Assembly: GCA_934045905.1 (NCBI GenBank)
Contig: OW203766.1
Coordinates: 17,912,309-17,976,308, forward strand
Direction of reading: 5' to 3'
Source of the DNA: Leuctra nigra
Taxonomy: Eukaryota > Arthropoda > Insecta > Plecoptera > Leuctridae
Length of the DNA stretch: 64,000 nt
Part shown: one piece after another, positions 34,571 to 46,733 of the stretch
Position numbering within the stretch: the first letter of the stretch is position 1
Layout of the letters: the number at the start of each line of letters is the position of its first letter
Notes under the pieces: generated by a model
What the model was told of the DNA's origin: nothing
The model's database searches: none
The model's input: only the letters and a program-made list of their open reading frames with translations
Program-made: the position numbers and the translations under genes

Positions 34571-34835
34571 CTTTTTTTTTTTTTGTCTGGGGCTTAACGT
34601 CGCACTGTTCTGCAGCGAGGCTAATGGCGACGGATGGATGATTATGATGATGATTGGGAGATGATGGTGAAGAGTAGGTAAGGATGGAAAGTGGGAAGGA
34701 GGCGGTCGTGGCCTATTAGTAGGGTACCTTCCCAGCATTTGCCTGAAGACTGAGGGAAAACCACGAAAAAACCCCAGTCAGGAAGGACGGCCGCGGGAAT
34801 CGAACCCGGGTCTCCGGAATACAAGCTCAAAGTAA
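34571..34835 (-). mobile_element. tRNA-type SINE, minus orientation
   Basis: On the minus strand it starts with CCCGGGTTCGATTCCCGCGG (perfect B box), runs through CAAATGCTGGGAAGGTACCC and ends in a poly(A) read here as T14 at 34571-34584. The A-box half of the head is not evident. Related copies: 28650-28790, 36640-37165 and possibly 49391-49535. Confidence 0.75.
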
Positions 34836-35113
34836 TTTTTTCACTGCCTTCCGAATTAATTTTCCATTTCAGTGGCAGTGAATTATTAAATATCTCCAAT
34901 ATGGAGAAAAAGGATCTTTCAAAATTAGTCAAGCATTAACCAGTAGTTACCCCTCTCTGTAATATATCTCTATGGTTATACTAACTTCTGAACTATTGAA
35001 ATAAAAACAGAAAACTTTAGACAAGAAGTGACGTTGTTGGCGTTAACTGTAATGATAGGTAACACTTAATGATCAGTGAAAGCTGCTATAAACTTATACC
35101 CCATATGACATGT

Positions 35114-35840
35114 TGTACAAAAACAAAAACTTGTAAAAAAAAACTGCCAAGCACCTTCCCACTTAAAACAATTGAGATCTAAAAGAAGGGCCAAGCAATA
35201 ATATATTGTTTAAACATTTTAAAACTTAAAATTCGTGAAATCATTTCGCCCAGTTACTGCCGCCAAGCACAACACTAAAAACCTAATGTTGTGTCCAAAT
35301 TTGAAGAATACAATCTAAGTGAACCATCATTGTAAACTTTAACAAAATTATAAAAAATAAAAATGACTTAAAGTAAATTTAAAATCGAAACTAAAAAAAT
35401 TAAAAATAAAGCTTGGCGCATTGAATTTGCACCGACCATATTGTAGACTTCCTCTATCTTCTTCCTACTTTCTGTCTTTCTTCGGCTCCTTTATCGTCAT
35501 CTTCTTTCTTATGTTGCCTTCTTCTTGACACAATGCGCCTAGCTTTATTTTTAATTTTTTTAATTTCGATTTTAAATTTACTTTAAGTCATTTTTATTTT
35601 TTATAATTTTGTTAAAGTTTACAATGATGGTTTACTTAGATTGTATTCTTCAAATTTGGACACAACATTAGGTTTTTAGTGTTGTGCTTGGCGGCAGTAA
35701 CTGGGCGAAATGATTTCACGAATTTTAAGTGCGAAAATGTTTAAACAATATATTATTGCTTGGCCCTTCTTTTAGATCTCAATTGTTTTAAGTGGGAAGG
35801 TGCTTGGCAGTTTTTTTTACAAGTTTTTGTTTTTGTACAA
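35114..35840. repeat. 310-bp near-perfect inverted repeat (giant hairpin)
   Basis: Arms 35114-35423 and 35531-35840 are complementary with only a few mismatches, around a 107-bp pyrimidine-rich loop. The outer ends are TTGTACAAAAACAAAAAC; the inner ends are GCTTGGCGCATTG. No coding frame. A Helitron-like element starts 10 bp to the right. Confidence 0.9.
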
Positions 35841-35850
35841 TTCTTTATTA

Positions 35851-36601
35851 CTAGGAAAACGCTCAGGATAACGCGTTGATGAGCGAGGACGGGCACGTGC
35901 AAATTCTCCAACAAGGAAATGCGTCACAACGCAAATAAAACATATACATCCATTGAATTGAAATAATGAGCCACTCAATCAACATAAAAGTATTATGCTT
36001 TTATCGAAAATAGCATAAATAGCATAAAATTAGCACGAAAATAGCATCTAAGCACCCTGGCAACAATCTAAGCAAGTAATCTAAACATCTAAGCAACAAT
36101 CATTTCGATACTTCATTTCTAACAGCTATTAAAAATGTCAATAAGTTCATACCGTTCATACGTTCCTTATCTGATTGGGATGAAAATTTGTAAAATAAGA
36201 GACAATGTTTGGTCTTACTGACCATGCAAAATATGAGTTTGATCAGATTTATCGAAGACCATTTTCATTTTTCAACCTATCAGGTGATGTTTATTTAAAT
36301 TTTAACCAATGAATGGATTTCAAAAAAATTAGGGTCTGCAAACAGAAAAGGTTGTCTCTACATGTGTGCAAAATTTCAGCTCGGTCGAAGAAAAACTGTG
36401 GCCTGTATAGTCAAGGAAACTAGATGGTTCATACTCTATCTCTCTCTGATCCATATAAAAACATGTTTATGTTATGGGTCAGAGAGAGGCAGAGTATGAA
36501 CCATCTAATTTCCCTGACTACATACAGCCTCAGGTAGCAGAAAAGAAAAACAGAGGTCCGTGCCAAAAGAGCCAAAAGGAGACGCTCGCTTCACTCGCTC
36601 A
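35851..36601 (-). mobile_element. Helitron-like element A
   Basis: Minus orientation. The 3' end at 35851 reads GAGCGTTTTCCTAG followed by T. The 5' end near 36601 reads GAGCGAGTGAAGCGAGCGTC. The body shares AAATTTTAACCAATGAATGG and GTCTGCAAACAGA with element C. No duplication flanks it. It contains an inverted repeat of CAGAGAGA words at 36415-36515. Confidence 0.6.
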
Positions 36602-36639
36602 ATAAGAGTCAGCTGCACTCGCAGTAAATATTGGAGATA

Positions 36640-37165
36640 ATATTTTTTGTAGTGTTGAACGTCGCACTGTTCTGCACCTATAGGCTAATGGCGACGGATG
36701 GATGATTGTGATGGTGATTGGGAGATGATGCTGAAGAGTAGTAAGGATGGAAGGCGGGAAGGAGGCGGTCGTGGCCCAGGGACGGCGCCAGGTGTGGGTG
36801 GTGGGCGCACGCTCACCCAAAATTGTTTACTGCCCACCTAAAAATAATTGAATATACTTTTATTATTGTCTTTGAATTTTAATTTTTGGTTATAATTTAA
36901 TGAAATAAGTAATCAAATATCACAGATGAATAATTTTCTAAAATAACATCGCATTCAGGCCTATTATATGATTATGTGATATTCCAATATTCGCTTCTAT
37001 TGAAATAAAAATCCTGAAAAAAACATCATAAATAATTGTCCGCCGCTTACTGTCCACCAGAGCAAAAATTCCTGGCGCCGTCCCTCATTTGCCTGTCGAG
37101 TGAGGATCGGAAGAGACCCAGTCAGGAAGGAAAGCCGCGGGAATCGACTCCCGGACAGAGCGTTC
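36640..37165 (-). mobile_element. SINE copy split by a MITE
   Basis: The left half (GCGACGGATGGATGATTGTG, GGAGGCGGTCGTGGCC) and right half (CATTTGCCTG, GCCGCGGGAATCGACTC) match the SINE at 34571-34835. The halves are separated by 36777-37086, whose ends are CAGGGACGGCGCCAGG and its complement, a hAT-like MITE. Confidence 0.7.
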
Positions 37166-37195
37166 TGAGCCAAACCAGGAGGTCTATTCTAAAAG

Positions 37196-37525
37196 GATTT
37201 TCCAATTCCATTCTGATGGAATTCAGTCACGGCCATAAGGATTAACATTGTATGGAATTGAATTCAGTGGAATTGGGAATTTAAAAGTTCTAGAAATTCT
37301 AGAAAGATTTTCCAATTCCATTCTGATGGAATTCAGTCACGGCCATAAGGATTAACATTGTATGGAATTGAATTCTAGTGGAATTGGGAATTTAAAAGTT
37401 CTAGAAATTCTAGAAAGATTTTCCAATTCCATTCTGATGGAATTCAGTCACGGCCATAAGGATTAACATTGTATGGAATTGAATTCTAGTGGAATTGGAA
37501 ATTTAAAAGTTCTAGAATAGGGTCC
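37196..37525. repeat. three 110-bp tandem repeats
   Basis: Units start at 37196, 37306 and 37417 and are almost identical (GATTTTCCAATTCCATTCTG through GTTCTAGAAATTCTAGAAA). Each unit has inverted GGAATTG/CAATTCC words. Confidence 0.9.
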
Positions 37526-38082
37526 CTGTTACGTTATTTTCAACGTCGTAATTTTTGGAACATTCAATTTATGAAAAATGTGAAAAATAATTTTACGGCT
37601 AAATTTTTTAGTAGACCTTAGCAATATAAACACGATCTCATCATTGCCTCCCCCTCCCCTCCCCCGAAAGCGCCTCCACTACCCCATTGAATAATATTTA
37701 TTTAGGTGATACAAGCGCTCGGCCGTTTTAGCAAATTGAGAGGGATTGTTTCATAAGTGGGTGTAGCTTTGATAGGATGTTCACATGATCAGTCTGATTG
37801 TATATTAGTAGCACTTTTTCTGTTTTGCTTCGTGCCTTGTTAATTAGGCGTCGGTTATTCAACAAAACTGCGCAAAACTATGTAATTTCCTATACGATAT
37901 GAGACGACACCCGTTAACCAATTGATATCAAATTTTAATCATGATTAGATAAAAGACAAACTCACTTGACACAATTTTAAATTAAATTTTGTTCGGCACC
38001 CAGCGAGACAAGGAAATAGAAAATTTTTCACCAATTAACAAAGCAAAAAATTTAAAATATACTAAGTGATAACCCTAAGTTT
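37526..38082. other. spacer, nothing recognised
   Basis: AT-rich DNA with one C-rich patch (37645-37680). No gene, repeat or paired terminus is supported. Confidence 0.4.
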
Positions 38083-38730
38083 AAAAATAACACAAGTCGT
38101 GGACTTTCACAAACCGTAATGTTTTTATAACAGCAATGTTTCGTTCAGATTAGATTATTGCGGTTTAACGGCGCGTCAACGACGAGGTTATATTGCGCAC
38201 ATTAATTTTTGCATTTTTGCATTTAACTTTGTTGATATAAGTGGTGGACATGGGGAGGGGTCGACCTAACGGGCCCGATCCGGGGGAGTCCAACACTGGT
38301 GGGGAGGCCAGGCCGGAATGGGGACGGACCGGGGGGTGCGAGGATTCGAGCCGGCGGAACCCGACTTCAGGGGGATCACCATCTCGAGGGGGAAGGCCGG
38401 CCCGAGGGGACCGCAAATTCAAGGGAGGACATGGTTAGGCCGACCCTGGCTGCTCTTTGTCTGGACCTCACCACTGACCTGTCCGGCATGGGTAACCCTT
38501 ACACATGAGCATATGCTCGCCGGCGTAGCTGCAATGGATCATTGGCCAACGCAAACCCCACCACCGCGATAAGGTGGCAGCCATCGGTGGGGAATGTTTC
38601 GTTCATATTTCAATAAACTTCCTCGCTGTCAATGACATTTTTTTTAATGACGAACGAAATATTGCTGTAATAAAAACATAAGGTTTGTGAAAGTCCAACG
38701 ACTTGTGTTATTTTTAATTAATAGCCAAAC
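38083..38730. repeat. inverted-repeat element interrupted by a SINE
   Basis: The left arm AACACAAGTCGTGGACTTTC...TGTTTTTATAACAGCAAT is complementary to the right arm ending near 38725. A SINE (38148-38592) lies at the centre, flanked by copies of the element's own AATGTTTCGTTCA. Confidence 0.7.
38148..38592 (-). mobile_element. 445-bp SINE family, copy 1
   Basis: The exact 13-bp duplication AATGTTTCGTTCA flanks it (38135-38147, 38593-38605). On the minus strand it starts CCCCACCGATGGCTGCCACC and ends with a short AATCT tail. Two more full-length copies: 47486-47951 and 48943-49362. GC-rich body with GGCTCGAATCC, near a pol III B box. No ORF is conserved. Confidence 0.9.
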
Positions 38731-39090
38731 CTAAGAACTGAATTTTATAACCCTATGTGTGTTTATTATCTAATAATGGTTAAAATTTTAAATCATTTCG
38801 TCAACCCGTTTTGTCTCCCATCGTATCCAAAAAAGTGCCTGCAACAAGCGGCAAAATCGCTCGCGCTTGCAGCACCTTAAGGTTTTTTAGTGATGAGGTA
38901 CGTAAAATTTCAGAGTTCCTCATCGATATATTCTGCATTGGTATATTCCTGATACCTTTTCTATTGTTGTATGTGCATCATCAATTACTTTTACAAGGTG
39001 TTTCAGAAGGGTTGTGTAAGACGGTCGTGTATTTAGTAAGGGTATCTCTTGGTATGAATGGTTTAGTACTCTTTTATTGATTGTTTTTAA

Positions 39091-39973
39091 GCGAGCGTAG
39101 CGAGCGTCACCACGGTACTCTTATGGCACTTTCTCTGTGTCTTTTTTTTTGTTTGTTTGTTTTTTGTCCTCACAGCCCAGGTTAAACCCCACATTCAATC
39201 GATCTGAAACTTTGCACATATGCTAACGTAATCTATGCGGTCCCTGGGATCGTTTTTGAACGGGCTCCTGTGATTGGTTCAAGTTTTTAAAAAATTATCT
39301 TTCGATTGGTTGCTCCGATCAATTTGAAATTTAGCGAAGTTATTGCAACCAACATTGTACCCAATCATACAAAATTTCAGCCAAATCCTCCCATTGGTTA
39401 AAATTAAAAACCATATTTCCTGTGTTTTTTTAAATTTAAACTAGAACCGTTTGACCGATCAACTTAAAACTTTGCATGGTCATTGGGACCAGCATTATCT
39501 GTATTTTTGACAACTAATCTGTGTTTAAATCCAAAAGTTATTGACAGTTTACGGACATTTTGCGTGTTTGGTGTAAAATTTCTTGAATTTCATATTTCAC
39601 GGTGACTTCGACTCTTCAGTTCTAATCCAAGGTAGTTAGAGCAGGAACCTCAATCTCATATGAAATTAATTAATAATAATGACCATCCAACAGTTTGATC
39701 TGATATTGTGTGAGTGGTCCCAGGTATATTTTTTGAACGAGACCCTGTGATTTTTGAAAATTACAATCATAAAGGTTCAATCGATCAACTTAAAACTTTG
39801 CATGGTTATTGGGACCAATATTTTAGTAATTTTTTGAGATTTCCATACAAGTCTTTGACGAAATTAAAGAATTATTGGCTTTTAATTACATTTTTGATAG
39901 ACAGAATTTTGGTTTGAGGTGTTGCGCGTATCCGTGCTCGCTCATCAACGCGTTACACAGAGCGTTTTCCTAG
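39091..39973 (+). mobile_element. Helitron-like element B
   Basis: Starts GCGAGCGTAGCGAGCGTCAC and ends AGAGCGTTTTCCTAG, followed by T at 39974. The body repeats modules such as GATCAACTTAAAACTTTGC (39458, 39786) and AAATTTCAGCCAAATC. No helicase frame is present, so it is non-autonomous. Confidence 0.6.
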
Positions 39974-40583
39974 TGTAGATTATTTAATAAATACTATTTT
40001 CATATGTTTGACTTGACTTCGTTAAACAATTCCCAAGAGAAAATAGATTGAACTCGCATTTAATTTATAAAATTCGGCACATAATTGGATAAAATAAATT
40101 TCTCATGAGCTACTCTAATCAGATTTTTTGAAGTGAATTTTACTCAGTTATGAACGGAATTTCGCAAATCAAAAGATGATTTCAATCTGTTTAAAAAAAT
40201 AAAAAGTGTGGTGCAGTCAAAAATATAAAAATCGTGTTTTTTAAGTGACCGTCAAAATGTAACCAATAGCAATTATTTCGGATGTGCACAAAAAATACCG
40301 AATTTTTATAGATCAGCCGTTTTCTCGCATAGGTGCAGCGAATGAAAGTGTACTCACTCAATACACCTACATACTAATTAGGGCAAATTGATTGAATTCA
40401 ATTAAATATCATAAAATAGCCAAATAATGCCCGGTGTGACTAAGCTATTTTATATTGCCGTGAGTCTTCAGGTTCATCAACAAATAATTGTGAAAGTCCA
40501 ATTATTCTCAACCACTTTTGGGGTTTAAAATCTCAATCACTGAAAACACCTGAATACTTTTCTGAACACAGTTATATGGCAAT

Positions 40584-40680
40584 ATCATGTGACGTCACAG
40601 CTGACCTAAATCTAACTAGGGGACAGATGCTTTCAGTAAATAAATAATCAAAATATCTCTCTTGATCAAGTTTCCTTATT
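40584..40680. repeat. GACGTCACAGCTGACC repeat, copy 1
   Basis: GTGACGTCACAGCTGACC and GGGGACAGATGCTTTC match 45105-45175. A third partial match lies at 63855-63895 (GGGGGACAGTAGCTTTC). Element borders are unclear. 39974-40583 is otherwise AT-rich with no gene. Confidence 0.5.
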
Positions 40681-40829
40681 TAATTTCATACCACTTTTGT
40701 ATATATTTTTTTTTTAATTTTATGTATTTTTTTCACATACGATTATAAACTATTGAAAAATTGTTTGTCCCTCAACAAAATAAAGGCACCCTATTGTATT
40801 GGATGTCTTTCTATTTGGAAATCTCCACT

Positions 40830-42531
40830 GATTTTAGGTTTTTTAGGTAAAAAACCAAAATCGCCTGTAGACAATGTAATATCTAAAATACTTGAGCAAT
40901 TTGGAAGAATCTGAGGTAGTGGATGGTTTCGTAAATACTTTCAAAGATGAAGTAGATAACATCAAACATGAATGTGCAGTTTTGACAATCGAATCCGTAA
41001 CAACAAAACTAAAACAGTCCATGTATTTTATGAGGGCCACACCTCACTCAATTGAAAAAATTATCTATGATGTCGATAGCAGGAAAGGAGCCGGAATAGA
41101 TAACATTAGAATGAAAGATTTAAAAGTATGTTCCAAGTCAATCAGTCCTATTATTGCAAACTTAATAAATGTATCATTATCTCACGGCTCAATTCCATCT
41201 AACTTAAAACAATCAATTGTGCGTCATATATTTAAGAACGGAGATCATAAGATTTTTAACAATTACCGGCCTATATCAATATTATCTGCAATTGAAAAAA
41301 ATATGGAGAGATGTTTTGCGGACCAGCTAATCAATTATGTAAATACATTTAATTTGCTTGACAAAAGACAATGTGGTTTCCAAAAAAACAAAAGCACTGC
41401 CATGTTACTCAATGATTTCTCAAACCATGTCAACCATGTTGTAGTAGTTTTCATTGACTTTACCAAGGCATTCGACACACTTCTGCATAGTCGTCTGTTG
41501 GAAACGTTGGAGAGAATTGGAATCACTGGACCCATCCTGCAATGGTTTAGAGAATACCTGTTAGGAAGATCGATGTCTGTAAAGTTTAATCAGTGTTTTA
41601 GTAAAAAGGTAAACATTTCAACTGGGGTACCTCAAGGTTCCATTCTGGACCCTTATTGTATTGTAGTTGCTTAAAGTTGTCAAAGATTGTTCTGTTTATT
41701 TTTACGCTGATGACACTGCTTTGGTTTCTACGCATAAGGATTTCAATTCTGCTCAACGTTTCTTGCAAAATGACTTCAATAATTTATTACGATGGGCCCA
41801 CGATCACGGATTAACAATCAATAGTAAGAAAACAAAAGTTATGCATATTCACTCACCACATAAATTGCACTTAGATGTTAACCTTACCTTTCATAATAAC
41901 GTGGTTTACATGCTAAATTCAACAAAAGAACTAATTTATTTCAAGGTGTTTGTACATGCAACATACATATTTGTATTTAGGAGTTACTATTGACAAGCAT
42001 TTTAAATGGGATAAACACATCGAAAAGGTTTGCAATCGCTTAAAAGAGCAGGAATGTATAGCCTCCGTATTTTAAAACCACTCGTTAATTACTCAACGCT
42101 TAAAATAGTTTATTTTGCTTTAATTGAATCAGTTATTAGATATGCTATACTTGCTTGGGCTCCACGACGGACTCATTCTTAAAAAAAATATAGTAATACA
42201 GAAGAGAATTTTCAAAATTATAACCCCCCCAAAAGATGCCTTGAAAAATTATCAGTTTATGACAGTTCATCAACTGCACCTATACGTTTTCCTTAAAACA
42301 AATTATTATTCTGATGAACATAAAGCACTCGCGCAACATAATTACGTAACAAGAAACAAACATAAATTAGTAATGCCTACCAACATTCATAATTCATACG
42401 GGGATCAGCAGCGGTCATTTCTCATTCCCAAACTATTCAACACACTTCCACCCAGTTTACAATATTTAGACAAATTTAAGACAGTTAAAAAGGCAATTAA
42501 AGAGTGGATTTTCACCACGGAGGTTGAATGA
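40830..42531 (+). pseudogene. decayed LINE reverse transcriptase
   Basis: The RT series is present but broken into frames. 40892-41674 has NYRPISILSAIEK, FIDFTKAFD and STGVPQGSILD then a stop; 41667-41993 has VYFYADDTAL; 42124-42531 has the C-terminal tail (SLQYLDKFKTVKKAIKEW). At least two frameshifts and an in-frame stop exclude function. The AT-rich coding differs from the LINE at 5180-6880, so it is a different family. Helitron-like element C abuts its stop codon. Confidence 0.85.
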
Positions 42532-43255
42532 AATTACTAGGAAAACGCTCAGAGTAACGCGTTGATGAGCGAGCACGGATACGTGCAAATTCTCGAACCG
42601 GAAATGCGTACACAACGCACATAAAACATATTTCCATATTGAATTGAAATAATATGAGCCACTCAATCATGAATCAACATAAAAGTATTTATGCTTTTCA
42701 TCGAAACTTGAAAATGACATCTAAACACCCTGGTACATACAGCAAATCAGATTCAATTCAACTAACTGGCACTGGAAAACATTCATTTCGATACATCATA
42801 TCTGACAGATATTAAAAATGTCAATAAGTTCATACGTTCTTAACTGATTGGGATAAAAAATTGTAAAATAAGAGACAATATCGATCTTACTGACCATGCA
42901 AAATATGAGTTTGATCACATTTATCGAAGACCATTTTCATTTTTCAACCTATCAGGAGATGTTTATTTAAATTTTAACCAACGAATGAATTTCAAAAAAA
43001 TTAAGGTATGCAAACAGAAAAGGTTGTCTCTACATGTGTGCAAAATTTGAGCTCGATAGAAGAAAAACTCTGACCTGTAGCCAAAATATGAGTTTGATCA
43101 GATTTATCGAAGACCAATGTCATTTTTCAACCTACCATCAGGAGATGTTTATTTAAATTTTAACCAATCAATGGATTTCAAAAAAATAGGGTCTGCAAAC
43201 AGAGAAGGTTGGTTGTACATGTGTGCAAAATTTCAGATCGATGGGTGAAACTCTA

Positions 43256-43380
43256 GGTCTGTTCGTTTACCCTGCCTAAAGCTACAGCAAACTGCCACAA
43301 GCACACATCATCCAATCAGATCGTTCCTCTGTAGCTTGTGGCAGTTTGCTGTAGCTTTTGGCAGGGTAAACGAACAGACC
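43256..43380. mobile_element. 125-bp palindromic MITE, TA-flanked
   Basis: GGTCTGTTCGTTTACCCTGC and its complement span nearly half the element on each side. TA at 43254 and 43381 suggests a mariner-type insertion. Confidence 0.8.
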
Positions 43381-43381
43381 T

Positions 43382-43569
43382 ATAGACCATTTTAAATATT
43401 ATCTCGGTGGCTCTGCTTTCTAAGAAAAATCATATGCAGTATTATTTCCAGACACCTTAGTCCCTGTTTTACCTATTGTTGAAACAGGGACTAAGGTGTC
43501 TGGAAATCAAACTGCATATGATTTTTCTTAGAAAGCAGAGCCATCGAGATAATATTTAAAACGGTCTAT
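43382..43569. repeat. 188-bp palindrome
   Basis: Arms of about 85-90 bp (ATAGACCATTTTAAATATTA at the left, its near complement at the right) meet around TTGTTGAAACAGGG. It adjoins the previous MITE directly. Confidence 0.8.
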
Positions 43570-43586
43570 TGTGACCTGTGGATCGG

Positions 43587-44038
43587 CCACGATGTAGAAA
43601 AAGGACCGCCATCTTTAAAATATAAGGTGGAAACTCTTCGCTGTATCACCATTGAAATCTTTGAATACGAACTACGGGTAGAAGTTCGCTCGCGTATAAC
43701 ACAGCTCGCGTATAAAACACTAGCGCTTTCTCGAGGAACTAAAGTTATCAAGGTCTATCGATTGACTAGTTTTTAATGATTTAAGAGTGTTTTAAGAATG
43801 TTATAAGAATGTTTTAATGTTTTAAGAATGTTTTGAATGTTTAAAGAGTATATTAATGTGCATTAGAATGTTTTAGAATGCATCGCTAGTTTGCAACTTG
43901 AGCCCTAGCGCTAGTGAGTGTTACGCGATGGGCATCTACAGACCTTGATATTCAGGCTATTGGAACTGATATCGCGGAAAGACTCGAAGAGTTTCCACCT
44001 TTTATTTTAAAGATGGCGGTCCTTTTTCTACATCGTGG
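43587..44038. repeat. 54-bp inverted repeat enclosing a 340-bp core
   Basis: CCACGATGTAGAAAAAGGAC at 43587 is repeated inverted and ends at 44038. The core has simple ATGTTTTAAGA repeats. Confidence 0.75.
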
Positions 44039-44128
44039 TATCTGCTATTAACAGAAAAAAAAACAAAAAACAAAAACAGAGATCCGTGTCAAAAGAGTCA
44101 AAAGGAGACGCTCGCTTCGCTCGCTCAA

Positions 44129-45092
44129 TTATTATTATGGAGTTCTGATATTATGTACTATTATTTATTTATTATTGTATGATATTTACCTTGATGTAGT
44201 ATTTGTATCTATGGATTTGTACACTGTACTTTGAAATTTGAATTTGAATTTGATAATGATTATTATTATTATTATTATTAAAAGTAGTTATTAGTTGTTT
44301 TATTGTGACGTATATTTATGTTGCTGTTGTTGTTTATATATAGCAGTCCTGCAGACAAGCCACTGTTTGGTTTTGTGGGACTGAAGATTTTCTATGTACT
44401 ATTCATTTGCAACAAATAAATAAATAATTAGGGGAGATTTTTCTGTTCTCCTTCTTCTTCTTACTAAGCCTTCGGCTTGTTAATTTACTGAAAGATTATT
44501 TCTTGTCTCGTCATAGTTTTTTAGGCCTTTCACACTCCGTCGACCTTCTGACCATCTTTACAATATGTTCTTGCATGCGATCAATGTGTGATCACAGAGG
44601 TTTTCATGACAGTGAAGATGTTAAACAAATATTTGTATATTTTGTTAAACTTACGTTGGTGCTTAGGTTATTTTAGAGCTATAAATTTAACTTGATATTT
44701 TATTAATTATTTGCTAAGAAAACTAACACCATTTCATTTCATGGGCACTTCAATCGTCACTTTCATAGCTTGCACCTGAATTTTCCACCTAAGGACGGAT
44801 ATTACGTTGGCACGTTGACGGGTCATATTATAACTTTATTGAGGTAAATCGATGTATTTTTGTAATGTGAGTGATTCTTCTGCGTACCTACTAAAGATAT
44901 CTCCGGAGCCTATACAATTTCCCATGTAGCCATTAACTTTAAAACAGCTATTCTGCGTGCCATTAAGATGGCGGCAAGCAACAATGAGATGACATCACAT
45001 GCAACCTATGTATTCTATATTGTTATCATTTTTTTTATGTGTGTGTTAATAGAAAGACATCATGATATCATAGGTAGACATCAGGTATAATC
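44129..45092. other. AT-rich spacer, no gene seen
   Basis: Includes an (ATT)n run at 44261-44281. Otherwise no repeat pair or exon was recognised. Confidence 0.45.
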
Positions 45093-45175
45093 ATGATACC
45101 TGCATATGACGTCACAGCTGACCACATTCACACTGGGTGGGGGACAGATGCTTTCCATCTTTCTTGATAATTATT
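45093..45175. repeat. GACGTCACAGCTGACC repeat, copy 2
   Basis: Matches 40584-40680 through GGGGGACAGATGCTTTC. Continues into TCTTTCTTGATAATTATTTCC, which is shared with 63870-63893. Confidence 0.5.
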
Positions 45176-45411
45176 TCCTTATTAATGTTATTGATATTTA
45201 TTTTTAAAAAGTGCTTGTTATTTTCCTCTATGTTGTACACTGATAGTGTGGCCGGTGCACCACTGCTTATAATCTCATACAATAATAAGATCGCACGCAT
45301 TCATTCTGTAGTCAAGCTCCCGACCAGTTGGGTACGCGTGGACAACATTTACATCCTACATTTCACATCAGGTAGGTACCTATATAGCTTGGACTATCAA
45401 ATACCTGTGTA

Positions 45412-45638
45412 TATACCTATACACCCAACAAATCATAAAACGGTATTTGAACGAAACGGATTGTCTGCTTGTCAGGTTCCATGACAATCAATCTTTGATA
45501 TTATCAATGAAATCAGAGCTCACCTACTAGAGGTAGATGACGAGTTAGTAAAATTCTTCGGATGATGCCATGCAAACGTTTTTAAGCCAATCAATTTCTT
45601 TCAAATACCGTTTTAACATTTGCTGAGTGTACCTACAT
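45412..45638. mobile_element. AAAACGGTATTTG MITE, copy 2
   Basis: Uninterrupted copy: AAAACGGTATTTGAACGAAA near the left end pairs with ATTTCTTTCAAATACCGTTT near the right end. It contains GAAATCAGAGCTCACCTACT as in copy 1. Confidence 0.7.
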
Positions 45639-46450
45639 GTCATGAATTGATTAGTCATGATCAGTCATGATCAGATTGAATAATCCTGCAAATTGTGATA
45701 AGAAGCTGCCACTTGGACCACATGTTCATTGGTCCAGTGACTCTGTGGCGGCCATTTTTCTAGATGGCATATTTTCATATTTTTTGTGTAATTTTGTTAA
45801 ACTTGATATGTTTTCGGAATGGAATTTAGTCAATAAGCACAAAGTTTCAAGCACAAAATATTGTCAGAGCAGTAATTTGGCTGTCAAAAAATAATTTCGG
45901 TGAAAATCGTACTTTTTGGAGCAAATTATAGGCGAGATTATAAAACAATTTTGCATATTGCTATTTCAACACAATTTTTTTGCTATATAAACTAGATGTC
46001 TAAGGACATATTTTCAGACCGGGAGGCAGCTCGTCTCACCTATAGCCAGGTCACCCGTGGCGGCCATTTTAAAATATTTGGACATTTGAAGTATGATGGA
46101 CAAAATATGTCAACAATATGGCATGTGACAGCATCTTTCTCAAATATGACATCAAAATTGTCGTTTGTTCTTGCGGCCATTATTAAATATTTGTAAGAAA
46201 TTCAAAATAATCGATCAAACCAGGTAAAAATGGCGGCAAGAAGTGATCGGGGTGCAAATCGCGAAGTTTGATGTCATATTTGAGTTCGCCATGGTCGATT
46301 TAATGTGAATGATGGTGTCGCATGCAATATTGTTGACATATTTTGTCCATCATACTTTAAATGTCAAAAATATTTAAAAATGGCCACCACGGGTGACGAA
46401 GGTGAGATACGAGCTGCCTCCCGTGAGGCGAGTTTGAAAATATTTGCTTA

Positions 46451-46639
46451 AGTCCGATTTACACGGCCACATTTATTGAACAACTTCTGTGTCACAGTCT
46501 TTGTCACATTTCTTGAAGGAAATTAGAACATGTTTTAAGTTCTGTGACAGAAAGTTGCGTCGTGTAAATGCAAAATTGTATGAAAAATGGGAATGTGACA
46601 CAGAAGTTGTTCAATAAATATGGCCGTGTAAATCGGGCT
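46451..46639. mobile_element. 189-bp TTA-flanked palindromic MITE
   Basis: AGTCCGATTTACACGGCCAC and its near complement form the ends. TTA duplicates lie at 46448-46450 and 46640-46642. The arms continue through CAACTTCTGTGTCAC, so most of the element self-pairs. Confidence 0.85.
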
Positions 46640-46733
46640 TTAGACATCTAGTATAATATGTGGTAAAAAATTGTGTTGATATGCCAATTGCAAAATTGTT
46701 TCAATCCCGACGATTGTTTACCCGACGGCTGGT

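Larger units (their letters stand above)
42537..44128 (-). mobile_element. Helitron-like element C with internal foldbacks
   Basis: Minus orientation: the 3' end at 42537 reads CTCTGAGCGTTTTCCTAG then T; the 5' end near 44128 reads GAGCGAGCGAAGCGAGCGTC. The body has two copies of an ATCAGGAGATGTTTATTTAA block (42950, 43135). It was enlarged by three palindromes at 43256-43380, 43382-43569 and 43587-44038. Confidence 0.6.

Noticed and set aside
38240..38572. GC-rich frames in the 445-bp SINE
   Set aside because: Frames are not conserved among the three copies, and the target duplications show a SINE-like retroinsertion.
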